Below, piece by piece: positions 16,632 through 23,466 of a DNA stretch of 24,836 nt. The notes below the pieces were generated by a model. It saw only the letters and a program-made list of their open reading frames with translations, made no database searches and was not told the origin of the DNA. Source of the stretch: a virus; the IMG/VR virus record IMGVR_UViG_3300021964_000496, positions 1-24,836 of that record; one strand, given 5' to 3'. Both the position numbers and the translations under genes were made by a program. Position 1 is the stretch's first letter. Every line of letters starts with the position of its first letter.

Positions 16632-17315
16632 ATGCCATCAGTAAACCCGGAAATAACATCAGGAGAACTTTATATAGCTTTAGATGGTGCTTCATATACT
16701 TGGAGTGATACAAGGAATGCATCTACGGCAACAACTGCCTATGTATATCAAAATGGTGTTTTAATTAATGCTGAATATACTGGATTAAGAGGTAATACAT
16801 TTAGGATTAGAAGAGGGTATTTACATTTTGATCTTTCCTCAGTTAGCGGTACAATTACAGATTTAGACTTAGATTTATATACAAAATCCCCATCCGTAAC
16901 CAAAGACATTATAATTGTAAAATCTACTGCACCTGATGGTTCTAATATTGCAGTTGGTGACTTTGGAGCTGCAGATTTAAGCACTGCTTACTCAGCTGAG
17001 TTCACCTCCTTTAGTAGTACTGGAGATGCTCAAAATACTATAGCATTAAATAGTACTGCAATATCTGATGCTAATACCAATTCTGAATTAATTTTAGCAG
17101 TAGTAGACCATACTTACGACTATTCAAACTCTCAACCTTCAGGTTTAGGACTTGTATTACAATATCATCTCAATCATTTAACTTTAAAGCCAACTTTAAC
17201 TTATACGGCAGTAACCGGATATGGAAATACCGTAATGGGGGTAGTATCTGCTAATATAGGAGAAGTAACAGGAGTAGCAACAGCCAATATTGGAAAAGTA
17301 ATAGGAGTGCAGTAA
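16632..17315 (+). CDS. Beta-rich virion protein, DNRLRE-like, with C-terminal NIG-V-GV repeats
   Basis: This 227-residue protein has a central region (about 56-80: RIRRGYLHFDLSSVSGTITDLDLDLY) that resembles the DNRLRE/carbohydrate-binding-like beta sandwich, where 'R.Y..FDLS' precedes paired strands. A second half continues as beta sequence (SELILAVVDHTYDYSNSQPSG). The last ~30 residues hold repeats of the form VMGVVSANIGEVTGVATANIGKVIGV, a short 'NI..V.GV' repeat I have seen at the ends of marine phage structural proteins. It lies four bases after the methyltransferase gene. A surface-binding or fibre-tip role is plausible, but no family is certain. Confidence 0.7.
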   Translation: MPSVNPEITSGELYIALDGASYTWSDTRNASTATTAYVYQNGVLINAEYTGLRGNTFRIRRGYLHFDLSSVSGTITDLDLDLYTKSPSVTKDIIIVKSTAPDGSNIAVGDFGAADLSTAYSAEFTSFSSTGDAQNTIALNSTAISDANTNSELILAVVDHTYDYSNSQPSGLGLVLQYHLNHLTLKPTLTYTAVTGYGNTVMGVVSANIGEVTGVATANIGKVIGVQ

Positions 17316-17341
17316 GTTGCTTTTTATAAAAAAAGTTCTTA

Positions 17342-17353
17342 TATTAATAATAA
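17342..17353 (+). promoter_or_regulatory. Variant promoter-like AT motif before the modification cassette
   Basis: TATTAATAATAA lies 27 bases before the oxygenase ATG. It is a variant of the TATTTATA motif, and the 13 bases AAGTTCTTATATT (17333-17345) are identical to those at 22986-22998, where a canonical motif overlaps. So this gap may carry the promoter for the five-gene cassette. Confidence 0.4.
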
Positions 17354-17368
17354 AATAAATTTACAATT

Positions 17369-17962
17369 ATGTACAGTAGTTACAATTTCGATCAAGAGCC
17401 AACAGATGCTCAAAATTATTACTTTTACGAAAAAGGTTTTGACAAAAAAGAGTTGTCAAAAATTTACAAAGGAATCCAGTCATTAGAAGAAACTAAAGCC
17501 ACTACAATCGGTGGCGGTAAAAATGATGTACGCTCTTCTAAAGTACGATGGATCCCGCAAACAGAAGAATGGTGGTGGTTATATGAAAAACTTTCCAACA
17601 TGGCTGTAGAAGCAAATAACTGTTTATGGAAATTTGATATACACTCTTTACCTGAATTGATACAATACACAGAATATCATGCTTCTGATGATGGGCATTA
17701 TACTTGGCATCAAGATATAGGACCAGATATTCTCTCTAAAAGAAAAATATCATTAACAGTACAGCTATCTGATCCTAAAGATTATCAAGGAGGTGATTTA
17801 GAAATGTGGTCAGGAGGTGATGAAAAAAGTGCTGTAAAAGCTCATAAAGGAGCAGGATCAGTTTTTATCTTTCCTTCCTATATGTTACATAGAGTAACCC
17901 CAGTAACCAAAGGTATAAGACGTTCTTTCGTACTTTGGGTAGGAGGTTCTCATTACAGGTAG
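17369..17962 (+). CDS. 2OG-Fe(II) oxygenase, prolyl-4-hydroxylase/PKHD type
   Basis: This 197-residue protein is a 2-oxoglutarate and iron-dependent dioxygenase. The facial triad reads as His114 and Asp116 (YTWHQDIG) and His174 (YMLHRVTPV), with Arg184 or Arg185 (RRSFVLW) binding 2-oxoglutarate. The preceding IQYTEYHASDDGHYTWHQD and the KISLTVQLSDPKDYQGGDLEM segments match the PiuC/PKHD-hydroxylase subfamily. Such genes are frequent in T4-like marine phages, and their substrates are mostly unknown. It leads the cassette: the next gene begins one base after its stop. A collagen-like fibre lies 1.4 kb upstream, so fibre hydroxylation is possible, though Pro sits in the X and not the Y position of its Gly-X-Y triplets. 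Sugar or lipid hydroxylation is the alternative. Confidence 0.93.
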   Translation: MYSSYNFDQEPTDAQNYYFYEKGFDKKELSKIYKGIQSLEETKATTIGGGKNDVRSSKVRWIPQTEEWWWLYEKLSNMAVEANNCLWKFDIHSLPELIQYTEYHASDDGHYTWHQDIGPDILSKRKISLTVQLSDPKDYQGGDLEMWSGGDEKSAVKAHKGAGSVFIFPSYMLHRVTPVTKGIRRSFVLWVGGSHYR

Positions 17963-17963
17963 T

Positions 17964-19727
17964 ATGATAAAAAATCTTGCTAAGTTATGCTTAAATAATG
18001 GAGGCAGCATCTCTCCTTCTATTATTCCTGGTGATCTTATAGATGGGACCGGACTCTGTAATTCGTCTATTTTTATAGATGAAAATGGAGATATTCTACT
18101 TAACTTAAGACATGTACACTACTCTCTTTACCACAGTGAATTTGAACAAAAATATTATAGTGGCTGGGGATGCTTAGCCTACCTTAACCCAGAAGATGAT
18201 ATATGTTTAAAAACAGGAAACTACTTATGTAAGTTAGATCCTGATACTCTTTATATCAAAAAATATAAATTAATTGATACTTCTAAACATGATATTAAAC
18301 CAATTTGGGAATTTATTGGATTAGAAGATGCACGTATTTTTAGATGGGAAGGTAAATTATACGTAAGTGGTGTAAGAAGAGATATAAAAGATGATGGAGA
18401 AGGTAGAATGGAGCTTTGCGAATTATCTGTTTCTAAAGGTAGATATAAAGAAAAATCACGTTTACGTATAGAAGTAGAACCTCATACCTATCTAGAAAAA
18501 AACTGGATGCCTATTTTAGATATGCCCTTCCATTATGTTAGGTGGGCAAATCCTTTAGAAATAGTTAAAGTAGACCCAACTACTCAAACTAAAGTAAAAG
18601 TACAAGAAGGAAAAATTACTACTATACCATGCAAATCTGTCATTAATAAGAGTTTTGAAATATATGGAATAAGAAGCCAGAGAGGTGGATCACAGGTTAT
18701 ACCATTTGGAGATTTTAGAATGGCAGTGACTCATGAGTGTGATTATTGGATTAATGAAGGTAATACTAAAGATGCTAAATACTACCATAGATTTATTTTT
18801 TGGGATAAAGATTGGAATTTAGTAAAATTAAGTGAACCTTTTAAATTTATGAATACTCAAATTGAGTTTAGTTGTGGGTTAGCATATAGAAATGGTGAAT
18901 TTTACATTACATATGGATTTCAAGATAATGCGGCATATGTACTTAGAATGCCGGAAAATTTATTAGATAAATTAGAATATGTAGATTTAGATCAATATAC
19001 TAAATTTGAATGTAAGTATCCTGAGTTTAGTTGGGATAACAACGAACCTTACCTTTCTAAGATTATAAATGATGAAATATTTGTTAATAATATTTACAGA
19101 AAGCATTTCAAAATAAAAGAAGGTGATGTGGTTATGGATATTGGAGCAAATGTAGGTGCTTTTTCTTTTGCCGCGCTTCAAGAAAATATTAAACATCTTT
19201 ATGCTATCGAACCTTCCTCTCTACTTCTACCCACACTCAAAAAAAATATAAACTCAGATACTAAAGTAGATATAATTAATCTCGGAATTGGAAATGACTC
19301 AGAAACGAATAAAATACTTGCTAAAGAAGATAGTGTTAATATTTACGATAATATTAATTCTTCGTACAATACAACTACTTTTTCACAACTTATAGAAGAT
19401 TATAAAATTAAGACTGTAGATTTTTTAAAATGTGATTGCGAAGGAGGAGAGTATTTTATTTTTACAGAAGAAAATGAAGAATGGATTAAATCTAATGTTA
19501 AAAAAATAGCCGGAGAATTTCACCTATGGGGAGTACCATCAGCATTAGATAACTTTTACATATTTAGAGATTTATATCTTACAGAAGAATCTAAATTTAT
19601 AGTAGAAGATAGACAAGGTAATGATGTTACATCACATATGAAAGATGATGAATGGTTAAAAGATTTCAGCTGGTTAAATAAACACTCAGCCCAACTTAAC
19701 GTATACATAGATAATGTTAGAGAATAA
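17964..19727 (+). CDS. GH130-like five-blade propeller fused to FkbM-family methyltransferase
   Basis: This 587-residue protein has two parts. Residues 1-~345 resemble the GH130/GH43-type five-bladed propeller, with GLEDARIF at 119-126, EKNWMPI at 178-184, RGGSQVI at 240-246, His257 (AVTHE) and FYITYGFQDNAAYV at 313-326. GH130 enzymes are mannoside phosphorylases or hydrolases, and the 'GxEDxR' and 'KNW.P' motifs are characteristic. Residues ~375-587 are an FkbM-type O-methyltransferase: SAM-binding VVMDIGANVGAFSF at 389-402, the acidic AIEPS turn, and VDFLKCDCEGGEYFIF at 485-500. FkbM enzymes commonly methylate sugar hydroxyls. A propeller that binds or trims a glycan joined to a glycan methyltransferase suggests a decoration enzyme. 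The 3' end overlaps the next gene by 14 bases. Confidence 0.75.
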   Translation: MIKNLAKLCLNNGGSISPSIIPGDLIDGTGLCNSSIFIDENGDILLNLRHVHYSLYHSEFEQKYYSGWGCLAYLNPEDDICLKTGNYLCKLDPDTLYIKKYKLIDTSKHDIKPIWEFIGLEDARIFRWEGKLYVSGVRRDIKDDGEGRMELCELSVSKGRYKEKSRLRIEVEPHTYLEKNWMPILDMPFHYVRWANPLEIVKVDPTTQTKVKVQEGKITTIPCKSVINKSFEIYGIRSQRGGSQVIPFGDFRMAVTHECDYWINEGNTKDAKYYHRFIFWDKDWNLVKLSEPFKFMNTQIEFSCGLAYRNGEFYITYGFQDNAAYVLRMPENLLDKLEYVDLDQYTKFECKYPEFSWDNNEPYLSKIINDEIFVNNIYRKHFKIKEGDVVMDIGANVGAFSFAALQENIKHLYAIEPSSLLLPTLKKNINSDTKVDIINLGIGNDSETNKILAKEDSVNIYDNINSSYNTTTFSQLIEDYKIKTVDFLKCDCEGGEYFIFTEENEEWIKSNVKKIAGEFHLWGVPSALDNFYIFRDLYLTEESKFIVEDRQGNDVTSHMKDDEWLKDFSWLNKHSAQLNVYIDNVRE

Positions 19728-21117
19728 CTTAGAATCACATATTAATCAATACGTACAAGATCCACTTTCATCGGATAATAATTTTTGGCTAGCATATGAA
19801 TATGAAAAAATAGGTCAAAATGCAGCAGCCTTATCCTATTATTTAAGATGTGCAGAAATATCTAATGATAGAGATTTAGTTTACGAATGCTTACTTAAAT
19901 CTTGGTTAATGTTAAATAGAACTGGAAGAAGAGAGTGGTACGAGCATCAACAGTTACTAACTGCAATAACTCAACATCCAAAACGACCAGAAGCTTATTT
20001 TTTACTTAGTAGATTACATGAAGGCAAGCAAGAGTGGAAACAATGTTACTATTACGCAAGTGTTGGATTAGAATTATGTGATTTCAATCTTCCTAAATTA
20101 AGAACAGATGTTGACTACCCCGGTGATTTTGCATTACTATTTCAAAAAGCTTTTGGTAGTTGGTACGTAGGACAAAGAAAGCTTTCCCAACAACTTTGGT
20201 TACAGTTATCTCATAGAGAAGATTTATACGGTAAGTATAAAGAGCTCACTTTGAGTAATTTAAAAGATTTTGGTAGTAAAGTAGATACACAAGAAGAAAA
20301 AGAAATTGATATAGTTCTTCAAGGGAAGTATTCAAAATACGCATTAGATACTGCTGAACATTATTTAAACTTAGAGTTTGTAAATAAAGTAATTATTTCT
20401 TGCTGGGTAGATGATGTGCTTCCTGTACCTAATAATGAAAGGATAATTTTTATACAAAACAACTATCCTTCAGTAAATGGAACAGGCAACAGAAATTTAC
20501 AAATAGTTTCTTCATATGGAGGTCTTAAACACGTTACCACAGACTTTGCTATCAAAATGCGTAACGACCAAAGATATGATCTTGATAGTATGAACAAAAT
20601 GTATGATTTTTTTCACCAAAATAAAGAGCGAATCACTACATTTGAAGGTGATGAAACAAAACCTAAAAATAGAATACTGGTGGCAGGTATGTTTGAAGGT
20701 TTTCCATTTCATCCAAGAGATCATGTTTTTTGGGGACATAAAGAAGATCTTTTAGATATTTTTGATATGCCTTTAGAACCTACAGGTATAGAGGATAAGG
20801 TAAAAATGAAACGAGAAGATTATTGGAAATATTATGACTGCTATATCAGAACAGAATCCTATATAGGTAGCCACTATGCTTCTAAATTTGATGAAAGAAT
20901 TAAAAAATGGCTTTTAAAACCTGAACAGTATCTATATGATGATTCTCCTTATTATCAAGATGCATTAGTATTAAGTGAAAATTTATCTAAAAAAATATTT
21001 AAATCATTTCCTAAAGAAGGTATAGATTTAGAATGGGATAAATATAACTGGCCTACTTATCCCTACGATTCGCAATACAGTAGGTTTAATGAAAGATGGC
21101 ATGAAGACGGATATTAA
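19714..21117 (+). CDS. TPR-containing WavE-like glycosyltransferase
   Basis: This 467-residue protein has an N-terminal helical half (1-~190) that reads as tetratricopeptide-like repeats (WLAYEYEKIGQNAAALSYYL at 25-44, EAYFLLSRLHEGKQEWKQCY near 93-112). The C-terminal half (~195-467) resembles the WavE lipopolysaccharide-synthesis family: IDIVLQGKYSKYALDTAEHY at 198-217, NRNLQIVSSYGGLKHV at 259-274, FAIKMRNDQRYDL at 278-290 and HVFWG. WavE-type proteins are putative glycosyltransferases of bacterial surface glycans. TPR plus glycosyltransferase domains are common in protein O-glycosylation enzymes and in phage proteins of this kind. It starts inside the upstream gene (14-base overlap) and its own end overlaps the next gene by 29 bases, so translation is probably coupled. 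Confidence 0.75.
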   Translation: MLENNLESHINQYVQDPLSSDNNFWLAYEYEKIGQNAAALSYYLRCAEISNDRDLVYECLLKSWLMLNRTGRREWYEHQQLLTAITQHPKRPEAYFLLSRLHEGKQEWKQCYYYASVGLELCDFNLPKLRTDVDYPGDFALLFQKAFGSWYVGQRKLSQQLWLQLSHREDLYGKYKELTLSNLKDFGSKVDTQEEKEIDIVLQGKYSKYALDTAEHYLNLEFVNKVIISCWVDDVLPVPNNERIIFIQNNYPSVNGTGNRNLQIVSSYGGLKHVTTDFAIKMRNDQRYDLDSMNKMYDFFHQNKERITTFEGDETKPKNRILVAGMFEGFPFHPRDHVFWGHKEDLLDIFDMPLEPTGIEDKVKMKREDYWKYYDCYIRTESYIGSHYASKFDERIKKWLLKPEQYLYDDSPYYQDALVLSENLSKKIFKSFPKEGIDLEWDKYNWPTYPYDSQYSRFNERWHEDGY

Positions 21118-21934
21118 TATAGGGCTATCAGGTTCTAAATTAGAGATACTACCTAAAGGACTTATAAGAAAATATTCTCCAGGGGACCATTTTAACGATA
21201 GATTTAAATTACAAATAGAGAAACAGATTGCATTTTCTAAAGATAATTTTAATAACCTTTTTACACCAGATATAACACAGTACACTAATGAATATTTTGA
21301 TATGCAATATATTCCTGGTGAAAGTTATAACGAATTTTTTAGTAAATGTAATAAACAAGATCTAGATAATATAGTCAATATATGTATAAACTATTTTAAT
21401 AAAGCTCTTCTATCATCAAAAACTTACACAGATGACGATATTAAATCTTTACTTATAGATAAATTTAATAAATTAAAAAAAGAATCTACATACTGTAATT
21501 ATATACATTATATTACAGATAAAATTAACTGTACACAATTTAGTAATATACCAAAAACTCCCTGTCATGGAGATTTTACCGTTGCTAATATGATATTTTT
21601 TAAAGGTAAGATATGTTGTATAGATTTTTTAGATTCTTATATAGAAACGGTAATAGTAGATATGGTAAAATTAAAACAAGACATTTACTATACGTGGATT
21701 TTAGATACTAATAAAGGTAATCTAAGAATAAGACAAAGCTTCAATTACTTGTGGAATAAAATATATTCGCAATTTAAACAGTACTATAATTTGGAATTTA
21801 CAAATTTTATTACTATCTTAAATTGGTTAAGAATAGAGCCGTATGTAAAAACTGATAAGCAAAAAATAGTTTTAAATAACAAGATAATCAGTTCAAAATA
21901 TTATGAAGAGTTTATTAATTCCTATAGCGGGTAA
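21089..21934 (+). CDS. APH/choline-kinase-like small-molecule kinase
   Basis: This 281-residue protein belongs to the aminoglycoside phosphotransferase/choline kinase fold. The catalytic block is PCHGDFTVANMIF at 158-170 (His160, Asp162 catalytic base, Asn167 for metal), followed by the metal-binding CCIDFLDSY (Asp179) and a supporting Asp191. The N-terminal lobe is less clear (KGLIRKYSPGDHFNDRFKLQIEKQIAF). Substrates of the fold include sugars, choline, ethanolamine and aminoglycosides. In this cassette, phosphorylation of a sugar or an amino-alcohol for activation by the next gene is likely. The start is either ATG 21089 or ATG 21101; both lie inside the glycosyltransferase gene. The codon use is markedly AT-rich compared with the capsid genes, a sign of recent acquisition. 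Confidence 0.75.
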   Translation: MKDGMKTDINIGLSGSKLEILPKGLIRKYSPGDHFNDRFKLQIEKQIAFSKDNFNNLFTPDITQYTNEYFDMQYIPGESYNEFFSKCNKQDLDNIVNICINYFNKALLSSKTYTDDDIKSLLIDKFNKLKKESTYCNYIHYITDKINCTQFSNIPKTPCHGDFTVANMIFFKGKICCIDFLDSYIETVIVDMVKLKQDIYYTWILDTNKGNLRIRQSFNYLWNKIYSQFKQYYNLEFTNFITILNWLRIEPYVKTDKQKIVLNNKIISSKYYEEFINSYSG

Positions 21935-22964
21935 ATCTACAAGATTTCCTAATACAAGACCTAAGTGGATGTTAACTCATCCTAAAAGCGGGTACTTTAT
22001 GGGTATAGAAAGTATTAGAGGAATTAATTTAGATTTTTTTGATAAGATATATTTTATAGGTTTAAAAGAACATTCTGATAAATTCAAATACGAAAAAGGA
22101 TTTAAATACGAATTATCTAAGTTAAATATAGAAGATAAAACTGAATTAATTTTACTAGATAAAAGTACTAAATCTCAATCTGAAACAATTTATCAAGCAC
22201 TAATAAAAAAGAATATCAAAGGATTTATCACAATTAAAGACTCAGATAACTTTTTTGAATGTACGTTTTATGGAACTGCTAATAAAGTATCTTATTACAA
22301 TCTTCATGATACTACTAATATTAATCCAAGTAATAAAAGTTACATACAGCTTGACGAAAATAACGTAATAACCAATATCGTAGAAAAATCGATTATAAGC
22401 CCTACTTTTTCCATAGGTGGATATTCTTTTAATTCAGCAGACGATTTTATTGAGAGCTTTGAATCTATAAAAGATATTGAAGGCGAATGTTATATTAGTA
22501 ATATAATTTACGATATGATGTTAAAAAATCAAGTATTTCATGGACAAGTATGCACAAACTATAAAGATTGGGGTACATTAGAAGATTGGAACAATTACAA
22601 AGCACAGTATAACACTCTTTTTATAGACATAGATGGTACTTTAGTAGAAAATACTTCTCATAAATTTCCTCCATACATCGGTAACGGAAAACCATTAGTG
22701 AAAAATATTAAATGGTTAAAAGAATTATATAAAAAAGGTAAGACAGAGGTAATTTTAACCACAAGCAGACCAGAATTATTTAAACAGGAAACTTTAATAG
22801 AGTTATATGAAAAAGAAATACCTTACGATAAATTGATAATGGGGCTGAATCACTCTAAAAGAATTATTATAAATGATTATGCTAATTCTAATCCATATCC
22901 TTCTTGTGATTCTATAAACATTAAAAGAAACTCTGATAGTTTAGATACTTATAAAATTAATTAA
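21903..22964 (+). CDS. Nucleotidyltransferase fused to HAD phosphatase
   Basis: This 353-residue bifunctional protein has two parts. Residues 1-~235 are a nucleoside-diphosphate-sugar-type transferase: SLLIPIAGKSTRFPNTRPKW at 3-22 is the NTP-binding loop with its Lys, KDSD at 112-115 is the metal-binding acidic motif, and GTLEDW occurs near 224. Residues ~238-353 are a HAD domain: FIDIDGTLVEN at 240-250 (nucleophile Asp242, Asp244), TTSRPE at 286-291 and INDYA at 323-327. The HAD part is like the small sugar/capsule-associated phosphatases. The combination could make an activated sugar or CDP-alcohol and dephosphorylate an intermediate. It overlaps the kinase gene by 32 bases, suggesting sequential enzymes, in the manner of choline kinase and cytidylyltransferase pairs (LicA/LicC). 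The exact substrate cannot be read from sequence. Confidence 0.8.
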   Translation: MKSLLIPIAGKSTRFPNTRPKWMLTHPKSGYFMGIESIRGINLDFFDKIYFIGLKEHSDKFKYEKGFKYELSKLNIEDKTELILLDKSTKSQSETIYQALIKKNIKGFITIKDSDNFFECTFYGTANKVSYYNLHDTTNINPSNKSYIQLDENNVITNIVEKSIISPTFSIGGYSFNSADDFIESFESIKDIEGECYISNIIYDMMLKNQVFHGQVCTNYKDWGTLEDWNNYKAQYNTLFIDIDGTLVENTSHKFPPYIGNGKPLVKNIKWLKELYKKGKTEVILTTSRPELFKQETLIELYEKEIPYDKLIMGLNHSKRIIINDYANSNPYPSCDSINIKRNSDSLDTYKIN

Positions 22965-22994
22965 AAAAGTTGGACTTTAAATTATAAGTTCTTA

Positions 22995-23006
22995 TATTTA
23001 TAAATG
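22995..23006 (+). promoter_or_regulatory. Putative late promoter (TATTTATA motif) before the coiled-coil gene
   Basis: TATTTATAAATG lies 30 bases after the cassette's last stop and 39 bases before the next ATG. It marks a return from the cassette to structural genes. Confidence 0.55.
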
Positions 23007-23033
23007 TATACATAATTAATTTAATATATTAAA

Positions 23034-23321
23034 ATGGCAAATCAAAAGTTATCAAAAGAAGAATTAGCGCAAATTGAAGAAATTCAAACTAGAACACAAG
23101 CAGTTAAGACAGAGCTAGGTCAGTTAGGTCTTGCTGAGATTGATCTTAAAAACCGTAGAACTAACGTAGAAAACTATTTAGTAGAAACTCAAGAACTTGA
23201 AACTAAATTAGTAAAAGATTTAGAAGACAAGTACGGTAAAGGATCTATAGATTTGCAAAACGGTGAATTTATTCCTTCACCAGAGCAGCCTACAAAAGAA
23301 GTTCTGCCAACGGTAGAGTAA
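23034..23321 (+). CDS. Small coiled-coil protein upstream of the tail sheath, unknown
   Basis: This 95-residue protein consists mainly of a long charged helix (about 5-75) with heptad-like spacing of Leu, Ile and Val (LSKEELAQIEEIQTRTQAVK, LGQLGLAEIDLKNRRTNVEN), followed by a Pro/Glu-rich tail (FIPSPEQPTKEVLPTVE). No Cys or membrane segment. Its codon use is like that of the capsid genes. Small coiled-coil proteins of this type recur near tail genes in T4-like marine phages, but I know of no assigned function. Its leader (AATATATTAAAATG) lacks a Shine-Dalgarno sequence. Confidence 0.75.
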   Translation: MANQKLSKEELAQIEEIQTRTQAVKTELGQLGLAEIDLKNRRTNVENYLVETQELETKLVKDLEDKYGKGSIDLQNGEFIPSPEQPTKEVLPTVE

Positions 23322-23347
23322 TTTAAATTACATTCTAGGAGTTTATA

Positions 23348-23372
23348 GGGGAAGGTTTTGCACCTTCCCTTC
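23348..23372 (+). terminator. Probable terminator before the tail sheath gene
   Basis: GGGAAGGT (23349-23356) pairs perfectly with ACCTTCCC (23362-23369) around a 5-base loop. The T run after it is short (TTCC), so termination may be partial. A TATTTATA motif follows within five bases. Confidence 0.6.
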
Positions 23373-23373
23373 C

Positions 23374-23385
23374 TATTTATATACA
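23374..23385 (+). promoter_or_regulatory. Putative late promoter, first of two before the tail sheath
   Basis: TATTTATATACA directly follows the terminator-like hairpin; the 12 bases are the same as at 914-925. Confidence 0.5.
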
Positions 23386-23393
23386 GATAACTA

Positions 23394-23408
23394 CCTGCAG
23401 TTTGCAGG
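23394..23408 (+). promoter_or_regulatory. Short hairpin between two promoter motifs
   Basis: CCTGCA (23394-23399) and TGCAGG (23403-23408) form a perfect 6-bp stem with a three-base loop. There is no T run after it. It lies between the two TATTTATA copies upstream of the sheath and could be an operator or RNA-stability element. Confidence 0.4.
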
Positions 23409-23430
23409 AATGGTTTACAAAATAAGCTGA

Positions 23431-23442
23431 TATTTATAAAAG
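23431..23442 (+). promoter_or_regulatory. Putative late promoter, second of two before the tail sheath
   Basis: TATTTATAAAAG lies 36 bases (from its start) before the sheath ATG at 23467. It would give a short leader. Confidence 0.55.
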
Positions 23443-23466
23443 ACATTTAAATAAACTTCATCAAAC

